From Polynucleobacter sp. KF022 (GTDB taxonomy: Bacteria; Pseudomonadota; Gammaproteobacteria; Burkholderiales; Burkholderiaceae), in NCBI RefSeq assembly GCF_027924105.1, contig NZ_AP026972.1, positions 1,488,001 to 1,552,000 on the forward strand: 64,000 bases of DNA, given 5' to 3'. Below are positions 50,938 to 59,333 of this stretch, in pieces. The notes below the pieces were generated by a model. That model ran no database searches and was not told the DNA's origin. It worked only from the letters and a program-made list of their open reading frames with translations. The position numbers and the translations under genes are program-made. Position 1 is the stretch's first letter. The number at the start of each line of letters is the position of its first letter.

Positions 50938-51865
50938 GATCCGAAACCTTCTCGCCCAATAAACCAGTCGGCCGCAAAACCAAAACCAAGATTAATACTA
51001 AGAAAGCAAAAATATCCTGATAGTTGGATCCAAATACTCCACCAGTAAGCTCGCCAATATATCCGGCGCCTAAAGATTCAATCAGGCCTAATAGCAGACC
51101 ACCCAACATGGCACCCTGCAAATTTCCGATGCCACCCAGAACGGCAGCAGTAAATGCTTTAAGCCCTGGAATGAACCCCATGTAAAAATGGACATTGCCA
51201 TAGTTGCTGGCAATCATAACTCCCGCTAAACCCGCTAATGCGCCACCCAACATAAAGGTAATGGAGATCACGCGATTGGGATTGACGCCCATGAGCGCAG
51301 CAATTTGGGTTTGCTCGGCAGTAGCGCGCATTGCCCTACCAAGCTTTGTTTTTTCTACCAAGAACAATAAGCCAGCCATCACCGCCAAAGCAACTATGAT
51401 GATCACGATTTCTTTTCCAGTAATCGTCGCGCCACTGCCCCATAAATCAATGGGAGCTGACGGTAGTAATTGTGGATAGGTCATAGGATTGCGTGACCAA
51501 ATCATCATCGCAATCGTTTGCAACAAAATAGACATACCAATAGCAGATATCAGTGGTGCCAAGCGCGGCGCATTACGCAGAGGGCGATAAGCAATTCGCT
51601 CAATCCAATAGCTCAATCCAGCGCAGACCGCCATCGTCACAGGCAAAACAATCAGAAGCGTGAGCCAGCCGGGCAAGTCACTGGTCAAGCTCAAGATCAA
51701 ACGCAATAAGGAAAGCGAAACCATTGCGCCAATCATCAATACTTCGCCATGGGCAAAATTGATAATCCCCAGCACCCCATAGACCATGGTGTACCCCAAG
51801 GCGATCAAGGCATAGATGCTGCCAAGCACCAAGCCATTGATAATCTGCTGAAGAAGGATATCCAT
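50930..51865 (-). CDS. livH: Branched-chain amino acid ABC transporter permease LivH
   Basis: A 311-residue permease with GLVLGSIYALIALGYTMVYG at the N-terminus, the loop GRAMRATAEQTQIAALMGVN and AAVLGGIGNLQGAMLGGLLLG. Second gene of the liv operon, separated from livJ by a hairpin. Confidence 0.94.
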   Translation of the reverse strand: MDILLQQIINGLVLGSIYALIALGYTMVYGVLGIINFAHGEVLMIGAMVSLSLLRLILSLTSDLPGWLTLLIVLPVTMAVCAGLSYWIERIAYRPLRNAPRLAPLISAIGMSILLQTIAMMIWSRNPMTYPQLLPSAPIDLWGSGATITGKEIVIIIVALAVMAGLLFLVEKTKLGRAMRATAEQTQIAALMGVNPNRVISITFMLGGALAGLAGVMIASNYGNVHFYMGFIPGLKAFTAAVLGGIGNLQGAMLGGLLLGLIESLGAGYIGELTGGVFGSNYQDIFAFLVLILVLVLRPTGLLGEKVSDRA

Positions 51866-51893
51866 TAGGTATGTAAATTGATTGGGGCTTTAT

Positions 51894-51928
51894 AAAAAAA
51901 TAGCACCGCAGAAGCGGCGCCATTTTTT
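51894..51928 (-). terminator. Hairpin between livJ and livH
   Basis: Minus-strand RNA forms a 15-bp stem (A6 TGGCGCCGC against GCGGTGCTA T6, two G-U pairs) with a TTCT loop and a trailing T-run, 13 bases after the livJ stop. It probably lets the binding protein be made in excess over the membrane components. Confidence 0.85.
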
Positions 51929-51940
51929 ATTGGGGTGTCA

Positions 51941-53119
51941 TTACATCTTAATGACATCAAGAACATTTTTCTTCTTATCTTTGAAGTCGTATAAGGTGAT
52001 CACGCCTTCTTTCATATCACCCTTATTATCAAAAGCAATATTACCTACTAAGCCCTGCATTTTCGTATCAGGCATTGCAGCCAAAATCTTTGCAGGATCA
52101 GTTGAGTTTGAGCGCTTCATAGAATCTACCAAGACATAGACAGCATCATAAGTAAACGGCGCATAAATCTGTACATCTGAATTAAAGCGTTCTTTGTAAC
52201 GCTTTTGGAAGTCAGCGCCTTGAGCCATCTTTGACAAGGCCATACCCGCTTCAGAACAAGTCACATTCACCACCGCCTCACCAGCCAACTCAGCAAGCTT
52301 CTCGGTGCACATGCCATCACCACCAACAACCTTTGCCTTAATACCAAGCTCAGCAGCCTGTTTTGTTAGTGGGCCACCGGTCGCATCCATACCGCCATAC
52401 ATGATGACATCTGGTTTGCTACCCTTAATCTTCGTCAAGATGGCCTTGAAATCAGTTGCCTTGTTATTGCTTGCTTCGCGAGTAACGACTTTTATGCCAG
52501 CCGCTTTGATGGTTTTCTCAAATTCATCAGCCAGGCCTTTGCCGTACTGAGTAGAGTCATCAATGATGGCCACCGTTTTTGCCTTCAAAGTATTCGCAAC
52601 ATAATTAGCCAAGGCTGGGCCTTGTTGTGCGTCGGTTGCTACTAAGCGATAAGTCGTCTTAAATCCTTGTTTGGTGTAATCAGGATTCGTTGCTGATGGT
52701 GATACCTGGGTAATACCTGCATCGCTATAAATGCGTGAGGCAGGAATACTGGTCCCAGAATTTAAGTGTCCTACTACGCCAACTACTTTGGCATCCACCA
52801 GCTTTTGAGCAACTTGAGTAGCAGTCTTTGGATCTTCAGCATCATCTTCAGGCACTAAAGTCAGCACTACTTTTTTTCCATCAATCGTTAAGCCTGCTTT
52901 ATTAATTTCTTCGAGAGCTAAGCGCGCGCCATTCTCATTATCTTTACCCAAGTGCGCAATAGGCCCAGTCAAAGGAGCGACATGCCCAATCTTCACTTCG
53001 ATACCATCCGCGGGAGCTGCCGCAGACTTCTCGCCACCTTTGCCGCAAGCGGCCAATAGGAACGCTGAAACCGCTAAAGCAATAGCACTTCTTGTAAAGC
53101 CAATCTTAGGTTTGTTCAT
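51941..53119 (-). CDS. livJ: Branched-chain amino acid-binding lipoprotein, ABC transporter
   Basis: About 392 residues. The signal ends in a lipobox (AFLLAACGKG), so it is an anchored lipoprotein rather than the free periplasmic form of E. coli. Type I periplasmic fold with IGHVAPLTGPIAHLGKDNENG, VGVVGHLNSGTSIPAS and VSPSATNPDYTKQGF. ATG 53119 follows GAGGAG; the frame continues to 53152, overlapping ispH, without support. Substrate assumed to be branched-chain or related amino acids. Confidence 0.92.
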   Translation of the reverse strand: MNKPKIGFTRSAIALAVSAFLLAACGKGGEKSAAAPADGIEVKIGHVAPLTGPIAHLGKDNENGARLALEEINKAGLTIDGKKVVLTLVPEDDAEDPKTATQVAQKLVDAKVVGVVGHLNSGTSIPASRIYSDAGITQVSPSATNPDYTKQGFKTTYRLVATDAQQGPALANYVANTLKAKTVAIIDDSTQYGKGLADEFEKTIKAAGIKVVTREASNNKATDFKAILTKIKGSKPDVIMYGGMDATGGPLTKQAAELGIKAKVVGGDGMCTEKLAELAGEAVVNVTCSEAGMALSKMAQGADFQKRYKERFNSDVQIYAPFTYDAVYVLVDSMKRSNSTDPAKILAAMPDTKMQGLVGNIAFDNKGDMKEGVITLYDFKDKKKNVLDVIKM

Positions 53120-53148
53120 GTACAGCTCCTCTGTTATGAATAGATACT

Positions 53149-54090
53149 TCAATCAACTAAATTTTTGGGTAAAGAAAAGGTGACATCTTCGACTACACCA
53201 TCAAGTGCGCGAACATGTCGCGGACCAAACTCCTGAATGCGACTCACAATAGACTGCGCCAAACTTTCTGGCGCAGAAGCACCCGCCGTCAAACCAACTC
53301 GCTTTTTGCCAGCGAACCATTCTGGTTTAAGTTGCTCTGGGGAATCCACCATGTAGGAGGGAACGCCAAGCTTTTCAGCCAGCTCTCGCAAGCGATTAGA
53401 GTTCGAGCTTGAGGCGCTACCCACCACAATAACAACCTCAACTTGAGGCGCCATAAATTTCACAGCATCTTGACGATTCTGAGTGGCATAACAAATATCT
53501 TGTTTGCGAGGTTGGACAATATTGGGAAACTTTGTCGTTAAGGCTTCAACAATTTCTTTGGTCTCATCAACAGAAAGTGTTGTTTGGGTAACAAAAGCCA
53601 TTTTCTCATTTGCTGAAAATGGTAACGCGCCCACATCGTCGAGCTTCTCAACCAAAAATACGCCTTCTTTTACTTGACCCATAGTTCCCTCAACCTCTGG
53701 GTGCCCGGCATGACCGATCATCAAAACGGTATAACCCTCTTTACACATTTTGACGACCTCAAGATGGACCTTAGTGACCAAAGGACATGTGGCGTCGTAG
53801 ACCTGCAAACCTCTTGCTTCAGCATCTTTGCGCACTTCTTGAGAAACACCGTGAGCGCTAAATACAACAATGCCACCCTTGGGAACTTCATGCAATTCAT
53901 CTACGAATACTGCGCCCTTATCGCGCAGCTCATTAACTACATATGCGTTATGCACAATTTCATGACGCACATAAATTGGCGCACCAAAACGATTAAGAGC
54001 CTCATTGACAATATTGATTGCACGATCGACGCCCGCGCAAAAACCACGCGGTTGCGCCATCAAAATTTCTGCGTTATTAAAATCACTCAT
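53149..54090 (-). CDS. ispH: 4-hydroxy-3-methylbut-2-enyl diphosphate reductase
   Basis: A 313-residue [4Fe-4S] enzyme, last step of the MEP pathway, making IPP and DMAPP. The three cluster cysteines are in PRGFCAGVDRA, YDATCPLVTKVH and KQDICYATQNRQ. Paired with fkpB four bases upstream, as in most Proteobacteria; functionally linked to dxs and ispA of this window. Confidence 0.97.
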   Translation of the reverse strand: MSDFNNAEILMAQPRGFCAGVDRAINIVNEALNRFGAPIYVRHEIVHNAYVVNELRDKGAVFVDELHEVPKGGIVVFSAHGVSQEVRKDAEARGLQVYDATCPLVTKVHLEVVKMCKEGYTVLMIGHAGHPEVEGTMGQVKEGVFLVEKLDDVGALPFSANEKMAFVTQTTLSVDETKEIVEALTTKFPNIVQPRKQDICYATQNRQDAVKFMAPQVEVVIVVGSASSSNSNRLRELAEKLGVPSYMVDSPEQLKPEWFAGKKRVGLTAGASAPESLAQSIVSRIQEFGPRHVRALDGVVEDVTFSLPKNLVD

Positions 54091-54093
54091 CTT

Positions 54094-54540
54094 TTACAGA
54101 ATTGCCACAATCTCAGCTTCAAAAGTTACTGGCCTACCCGCGAGAGGGTGATTGAAATCAAACCACGCACCCTCATCATCAATCGATTGCAAAACACCTG
54201 CATATTGAGCACCCCCTGGGGCATTGAACTCAATTACATCTCCAGGATTAAATTCCACGTCGTCATCGCGACCCTCTTTTAGCGCTTTAAGAGAAACCCA
54301 TTGCACTAAATCCTCTTTGCGCTCGCCAAAACTTTCTTCAGGAGCAAGTAGCGCACTTTTTTTCTCGCCAACACTCAAACCAAGTAAAACTTTTTCGAAA
54401 CAAGGAGCAAATTGGCCAGACCCCATCAAAACCGTCGCAGGTCGATCGACAAAAGTATTGATGTAATCCTCCCCACTAGGCAAAGTGAGTCGATAGTTGA
54501 GAGTCAAGTAGGAGTTAGGCAAAACAGTAAGCTTAGTCAT
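54094..54540 (-). CDS. fkpB: FKBP-type peptidyl-prolyl isomerase (SlpA/FkpB type)
   Basis: A 148-residue FKBP with the inserted-flap form (GSGQFAPCFEKVLLGLSVGE then LAPEESFGERKEDLVQ) and the C-terminal FDFNHPLAGRPVTFEAEIV. Cytoplasmic foldase. Promoter -35 TGCACA, 17 bp, -10 TACAAT, then six bases to the ATG, with no ribosome site. Confidence 0.94.
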   Translation of the reverse strand: MTKLTVLPNSYLTLNYRLTLPSGEDYINTFVDRPATVLMGSGQFAPCFEKVLLGLSVGEKKSALLAPEESFGERKEDLVQWVSLKALKEGRDDDVEFNPGDVIEFNAPGGAQYAGVLQSIDDEGAWFDFNHPLAGRPVTFEAEIVAIL

Positions 54541-54546
54541 AAGGTG

Positions 54547-54575
54547 ATTGTATCTAGGCCGGCGCTAGCTGTGCA
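54547..54575 (-). promoter_or_regulatory. fkpB promoter
   Basis: -35 TGCACA (54570-54575), 17-bp spacer, -10 TACAAT (54547-54552), 6 bases to the ATG at 54540. It overlaps the start of the divergent radC. Confidence 0.55.
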
Positions 54576-55266
54576 CTCCCCCATCACGGGCTGGCCCAAA
54601 AATGAGCAGCCCAGAGAAAAGCTTCGCGCAAAAGGAGCTGCGGCACTCTCCGATGCTGAACTACTGGCTATTTTTCTACGAGTGGGCGTCAAGGGGAAAA
54701 GTGCTGTAGCCCTCGCTAAGGACCTACTACATCACTTTGGGAGCCTTCCACGGCTACTGGCCAGCAGCCCTCAAGAATTAACCCAGATTCACGGCATGGG
54801 TCTATCTAAGTGGTCTCAAATTCAGGCGGCTTACGAGCTTGTGAAGCGAAGCTTGGAGGATGGTCTTACCCAGGACCCCATCTTTTCATCACCCAACCAT
54901 GTTAGAGAGTTCTTGCAGGCCAAAATTGGCCGCCTCCCCCACGAGGTCTTTCTCTGTCTTTACTTAGATTCCCGCCTGCACCTTATTGAATGTCAGGAGC
55001 TTTTTAGGGGCTCCATTGCCCAAACTGCTATTTACCCCCGAGAGATCCTCAAAGAGGCCCTAGCAAAAAACGCCAGCGCCCTGATCGTGGCTCATAACCA
55101 CCCTAGCGGCAATCCATTGCCTAGCGGAGCAGATCAAGAACTGACAAAGTTGCTCGCAGATGCACTCCAATTGGTAGATATTCAACTTTTGGATCACTGC
55201 ATTGTGAGTGGTAGCGGTTTTTTCTCTTTTTCTGATGCAGGCCTTATGGGAAAAGCTAATAAATGA
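54571..55266 (+). CDS. radC: RadC/JAMM-domain protein
   Basis: About 231 residues. Helix-hairpin-helix N-terminus (PREKLRAKGAAALSDAELLA, IHGMGLSKWSQIQAAYELVK) and a JAB/MPN metal site AHNHPSGNPLPSGAD. The role of RadC is unsettled despite its name. The frame is open back to 54412; GTG 54571 gives the family N-terminus and length, GTG 54544 is an alternative. Neither has a clear ribosome site. Confidence 0.88.
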   Translation: MHSPITGWPKNEQPREKLRAKGAAALSDAELLAIFLRVGVKGKSAVALAKDLLHHFGSLPRLLASSPQELTQIHGMGLSKWSQIQAAYELVKRSLEDGLTQDPIFSSPNHVREFLQAKIGRLPHEVFLCLYLDSRLHLIECQELFRGSIAQTAIYPREILKEALAKNASALIVAHNHPSGNPLPSGADQELTKLLADALQLVDIQLLDHCIVSGSGFFSFSDAGLMGKANK

Positions 55267-55373
55267 TAGTAATCACTAACTTATTGGCTTATTTTAGATA
55301 TTTGAGTGTCTTGGAAACCTAAATCCCGTGCACTCAAGACAATTAGAGCTAGCCCAAAATAGGCTGGGACTGA

Positions 55374-55379
55374 TACAAT
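55374..55379 (+). promoter_or_regulatory. -10-like TACAAT before rpmB
   Basis: TACAAT lies 31 bases before the rpmB ATG, with ATGGAG as the ribosome site in the leader. Probable promoter of rpmB-rpmG; the -35 is not clear. Confidence 0.45.
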
Positions 55380-55410
55380 CTTCTTTTTTCGCAATTAATG
55401 GAGTTATGTC

Positions 55411-55644
55411 ATGGCAAAAGTTTGCCAAGTCACTGGGAAGAAGCCGATGGTTGGCAACAATGTATCCCATGCAAACAATAAAACGAAGCGTCGCTTTTTG
55501 CCGAATTTGCAAAACCGTCGTTTCTGGGTTGAATCTGAAAACCGTTGGATTAGCTTGCGCTTAACCAATGCTGGTTTGCGCGTTATCGACAAGAACGGCA
55601 TCGATGCTGTGTTGTCTGATCTCCGTGCACGTGGCGAAATTTAA
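55411..55644 (+). CDS. rpmB: 50S ribosomal protein L28
   Basis: A 77-residue L28: MAKVCQVTGKKPMVGNNVSH, KTKRRFLPNLQNRRFW, and a basic C-terminus. Typical length. Followed 11 bp later by rpmG. Confidence 0.97.
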   Translation: MAKVCQVTGKKPMVGNNVSHANNKTKRRFLPNLQNRRFWVESENRWISLRLTNAGLRVIDKNGIDAVLSDLRARGEI

Positions 55645-55655
55645 GGAGCGCACAA

Positions 55656-55823
55656 ATGGCTAAAGGCGGCAGAGAAAAAATTAAGTTAGAGTCATCAGCA
55701 GGTACTGGTCACTTCTACACTACTTCAAAAAACAAGCGTACAAAGCCTGAGAAAATGGAAATCATGAAGTTCGATCCAACCATTCGCAAGCACGTTGCTT
55801 ACAAAGAAACAAAGTTGAAGTAA
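55656..55823 (+). CDS. rpmG: 50S ribosomal protein L33
   Basis: A 55-residue protein starting MAKGGREKIKLESSAGTGHF and ending HVAYKETKLK. It has no cysteines, so it is the zinc-independent form. TAAGGAG precedes the ATG. The usual rpmB partner. Confidence 0.97.
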   Translation: MAKGGREKIKLESSAGTGHFYTTSKNKRTKPEKMEIMKFDPTIRKHVAYKETKLK

Positions 55824-55840
55824 TTACTGCTTCAGCAAAT

Positions 55841-55869
55841 AAAAAACCCGCTACATCAGCGGGTTTTTT
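55841..55869. terminator. Terminator after rpmG
   Basis: 12-bp stem AAAAAACCCGCT / AGCGGGTTTTTT with loop ACATC; symmetric A/T flanks let it also end the convergent desaturase transcript. Confidence 0.92.
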
Positions 55870-55886
55870 ATTGTCTACAAATTCAC

Positions 55887-57080
55887 TTAAGCATAACGAC
55901 GCAATCTCAAAGAGAACTCACGTAAGCTAGTTAAGCCACTCTCTTCTGCATGCTGACACCAAGCGTGCAACTGAGAAAGTAATTGCTCTTTGGTAGATGA
56001 AGAGCGACTCCAGATAGCTTGCAACTCACGACGCATTTCAATCATCTTACGCAATTGGGCGTTGCTTGCCATTAACTCTTCCAGCTTTAATTTCTCTCGC
56101 TCAGTTAAACGAGACTCATCTTTAGCCAGCCAGATGCGAGCATCACTTAAGTGTGCCGCTAAGACCTGCATGTGTTGAACTTCATTGCTAAAGAAACTAC
56201 GCAATGTCTTGCTATAGCGAGCCATGATTTCATAGCGATTTGCAATGATTGCTTCGAGCGTATGTTGGTCGGCAGGACGCAAATCACTCAGCACCGGTTT
56301 AGGGGGAGTCTTTTTCACGGTCGCTAAACCAACAGCACTCATGATCTGGATATACATCCAACCGATGTCGAACTCGTACCATTTATTCGATAGCTTTGCG
56401 CTGGTTGCAAAAGTGTGATGATTGTTGTGCAGTTCTTCACCGCCAATCAGAATTCCCCAGGGAACAATATTTGTGGAGGCATCTTCGCAATCGAAGTTGC
56501 GATAGCCCCAGTAGTGACCAATGCCATTAATCACACCAGCAGCAGTGATTGGAATCCACAACATTTGGACTGCCCAAACTGTTAGGCCGATCGCGCCAAA
56601 TAAAAATACATCGACGATGAGCATGATCGCAACGCCCTGCCAAGAAAACTTAGAGTAGATATTGCGCTCAATCCAGTCATTTGGAGTGCCATGCCCAAAC
56701 TTATCGAGAGTCTCTTGATTGGCGGCTTCTTTTTTATACAACTCGGCACCACGAGAAAGTACTGTGTTGATTCCCAAAACCTGAGGGCTATGTGGATCAT
56801 CTACAGTTTCACATTTCGCATGATGCTTACGATGAATCGCAGCCCACTCTTTGGTCACCATACCGGTTGTTAACCAGAGCCATAAACGGAAGAAATGAGA
56901 AGCAATAGGGTGAAGATCTAAAGCACGGTGTGCTTGGCAACGGTGCAAGAAAATAGTGACAGCAGCAATCGTGATGTGAGTGGCTATCAGGGTGAAAACA
57001 ACGATCTTCCACCAAGACCAATCCAAATATCCATTGGCAAGCCAGTGGAGGAATAAATCAAAACCTGAAACTGTATTCAA
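55887..57080 (-). CDS. Membrane fatty-acid (acyl) desaturase
   Basis: A 397-residue di-iron desaturase. Three His boxes: HRCQAHRALDLH (HxxxxH), HRKHHAK (HxxHH) and EELHNNHHTFATS (HxxHH), with four hydrophobic helices between. The first 280 residues are the desaturase; the remaining 115 are a soluble, charged helical tail (RLTEREKLKLEELMASNAQL) less usual for the family. Probably introduces a double bond in membrane acyl chains; delta-9 position assumed. Confidence 0.9.
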   Translation of the reverse strand: MNTVSGFDLFLHWLANGYLDWSWWKIVVFTLIATHITIAAVTIFLHRCQAHRALDLHPIASHFFRLWLWLTTGMVTKEWAAIHRKHHAKCETVDDPHSPQVLGINTVLSRGAELYKKEAANQETLDKFGHGTPNDWIERNIYSKFSWQGVAIMLIVDVFLFGAIGLTVWAVQMLWIPITAAGVINGIGHYWGYRNFDCEDASTNIVPWGILIGGEELHNNHHTFATSAKLSNKWYEFDIGWMYIQIMSAVGLATVKKTPPKPVLSDLRPADQHTLEAIIANRYEIMARYSKTLRSFFSNEVQHMQVLAAHLSDARIWLAKDESRLTEREKLKLEELMASNAQLRKMIEMRRELQAIWSRSSSTKEQLLSQLHAWCQHAEESGLTSLREFSLRLRRYA

Positions 57081-57108
57081 AAGGGATTCCCTAAAGAGGT
57101 CTAAACCC

Positions 57109-58668
57109 TTATTTTAGTTCTTTAGGAGCCTTCTTGGTTTTGACCTTAGTCTCTTTTTGCTCGTCTTTTTCGGATTCAGGGGTTGGGACAGCGGCTTTCT
57201 TTTGGAAAACTGCACCAAAAAAGCCGTCTGTTCCATGAATATGTGGCCATAGCTGCCACCATGGGTTGTCTGGGCTGCACCCTAAAGGCAATTTTTCCTT
57301 TGGAAACAATGACTTAAGAACTTCTGCAGCAGGAACGACCTCAAATTGCGGGTGTTTTGCCAGAAAATCCTCAGCAATCGCCTGATTCTCTTGAGGCAAT
57401 AGGCTGCAGGTTGCATAAACTAGGCGTCCACCTGGCTTTAATAGTCGGGCAGCCGAGTGCAATATGCTCATTTGCTTTTGATTTAATTCCAAAACGCCCT
57501 CTGGGGTTTGGCGCCATTTCAAATCCGGATTTCTTCGTAGAGTACCCATGCCACTGCAAGGGGCATCTACTAGAACCCTATCAATCTTTCCGGCAAGGCG
57601 CTTGATCTTGGCGTCATTCTCACTATCAATCCACACTGGATGCACGTTAGAAAGGCCGCTACGGGCTTGTCTTGGCTTCAAGTTCGCCAAACGGCGCTCG
57701 GATGTATCTAAAGCGTACAAGCGCCCTGTAGAGCGCATGATGGCTCCAATTGCCAAAGTCTTACCCCCAGCACCAGCGCAAAAGTCCACAACCATTTCAC
57801 CGCGCTTTGGTGCAAGCAGATAAGCCAAGAGTTGACTGCCTTCATCTTGCACTTCAAACATGCCTGCTTTAAACCCAGCTGTATTCTGCAATGCAGGCTT
57901 ACCCATAATGCGCACACCATCGGGCGCATACGGTGTTGGAATTGCTTGATAGCGCCCACCCAATGCATTCATCTGCGCGAGCAATTCCTCGCGATTGGTT
58001 TTCATAGTATTCGCACGCAAATCTAACAGCGCTGAATGCATTAAAGATTGCGCAAGTTCTTCACGAGCATCTTCACCAGGATATTTACCAAACGCATCCC
58101 ACAACCACTCAGGCAAATTATTACGAACGAGAGGATTTAAAGCAGCAGGATCAACTGTTGCAAAACGTTGCAACCATTCATACTCACCCGCTTTTAATAC
58201 ATGGGCTAAATCGGCAATAGCGCTCTCAGCACGGTTGGCAGAACCCAAACCGCCTTCAGACAAAGCGGACAGCAAACCTAATAGGGCTAAGCGTCTAGCC
58301 TGCGAGCCTTCACCGCTTGAGGCAAATTGTGAGAACTCATTTTTACGACGCAGAATCGCAAATGCACTTTCCGCAATCAAAGCACGGTCACGATTTCCAA
58401 GCTGTTTCTCTTCTCTGAAATAACGACTGACTACTCGGTCGGCCGGCTGCTCAAAACTGAGCAGCTCTGGAAGCAAGCGCTCCAGATGAATTGCATGTTG
58501 TGGCAATGCTTTTGCATTGGAAAAATTCTTTTGGCCTTCAGGCGCAATTAAATTACCGCTGGCATTGCGACGCTCAGGGCGACGCAATGGATCTTTCGAT
58601 TTCGCTGCGTAACTTTTGTGGGGCGCTAGTCTGCTACCAGATCTGCGGGGTGGACGTTCTGCACTCAT
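57109..58668 (-). CDS. RsmB/NOP-family rRNA (cytosine-C5) methyltransferase
   Basis: A 519-residue protein. The SAM motif is VDFCAGAGGKTLAIG, with DAPCSGMGTLRRNPDLKW and the catalytic YATCSLLPQEN (two-Cys mechanism of m5C RNA methyltransferases). The N-terminal RNA-binding part is preceded by a 60-residue basic tail (RPPRRSGSRLAPHKSYAAKS). Target, perhaps 16S rRNA C967 as for RsmB, not proven. Its start overlaps the purN stop by four bases. Confidence 0.88.
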   Translation of the reverse strand: MSAERPPRRSGSRLAPHKSYAAKSKDPLRRPERRNASGNLIAPEGQKNFSNAKALPQHAIHLERLLPELLSFEQPADRVVSRYFREEKQLGNRDRALIAESAFAILRRKNEFSQFASSGEGSQARRLALLGLLSALSEGGLGSANRAESAIADLAHVLKAGEYEWLQRFATVDPAALNPLVRNNLPEWLWDAFGKYPGEDAREELAQSLMHSALLDLRANTMKTNREELLAQMNALGGRYQAIPTPYAPDGVRIMGKPALQNTAGFKAGMFEVQDEGSQLLAYLLAPKRGEMVVDFCAGAGGKTLAIGAIMRSTGRLYALDTSERRLANLKPRQARSGLSNVHPVWIDSENDAKIKRLAGKIDRVLVDAPCSGMGTLRRNPDLKWRQTPEGVLELNQKQMSILHSAARLLKPGGRLVYATCSLLPQENQAIAEDFLAKHPQFEVVPAAEVLKSLFPKEKLPLGCSPDNPWWQLWPHIHGTDGFFGAVFQKKAAVPTPESEKDEQKETKVKTKKAPKELK

Positions 58669-59294
58669 AATTTAAAAAATTGCGACTCCGGGGGTTGTAA
58701 CTTCACTTGATTACCTTCAATTCGCAATCGTCCATCAAGGAACCATTTTACGGCCCGCGGGTAAATTTGATGCTCAGCAGTCAAAACTCGAGCTGCCAAG
58801 GTATCTGCATTGTCCCCCTCAAGCACTGGAACTGAGGCCTGACAAATAATCGGCCCCTCATCTACGCCCTCATTCACAAAGTGGACAGTAGCGCCATGCT
58901 CCTTGACTCCAGCCTCTAAGGCCCGCTCATGGGTATGTAAACCTGGGAAGGCGGGCAGCAGGGCTGGGTGGATATTGATTAAGCGACCCTCAAAATGACG
59001 GATAAATCCAGGGGTCAAAATTCTCATAAATCCGGCAAGAACCACTAAATCCGCCCCCAAGGCATCGATCTGCTGAATGAGGGCTGCATCGAAAGACTCA
59101 CGGGTAGCGTGTTCTTTGTGCTCGATTGCAAATGCTGGGATGCCCTGCGAGCGAGCAAAATCAAGGCCCTTAGCCGCTGAGTGATTCGCTATTACCCCGG
59201 CAAAAGTGACTGGCCATTGCTCTTTTTGAGCGGTTTTGACGATGGCCTCGAAATTAGATCCGCGGCCCGAGATTAAGGTAACGATAGAAGGCAT
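58665..59294 (-). CDS. purN: Phosphoribosylglycinamide formyltransferase
   Basis: About 209 residues. Transfers formyl from 10-formyl-THF to GAR in purine synthesis. Visible: LISGRGSNFEAIV, NIHPALLPAFPGLHTHERAL (catalytic Asn/His) and HFVNEGVDEGPII (Asp). ATG 59294 is preferred over GTG 59300. TATATT lies six bases upstream with no strong ribosome site. Confidence 0.95.
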   Translation of the reverse strand: MPSIVTLISGRGSNFEAIVKTAQKEQWPVTFAGVIANHSAAKGLDFARSQGIPAFAIEHKEHATRESFDAALIQQIDALGADLVVLAGFMRILTPGFIRHFEGRLINIHPALLPAFPGLHTHERALEAGVKEHGATVHFVNEGVDEGPIICQASVPVLEGDNADTLAARVLTAEHQIYPRAVKWFLDGRLRIEGNQVKLQPPESQFFKL

Positions 59295-59300
59295 GCCCAC

Positions 59301-59306
59301 AATATA
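59301..59306 (-). promoter_or_regulatory. -10-like TATATT, 6 nt before purN
   Basis: TATATT, six bases, then ATG on the minus strand; the same geometry as fkpB, glnS and polA. -35 unclear. Confidence 0.4.
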
Positions 59307-59333
59307 ATTGATGGCTACCCTGAAAGCGATTTT

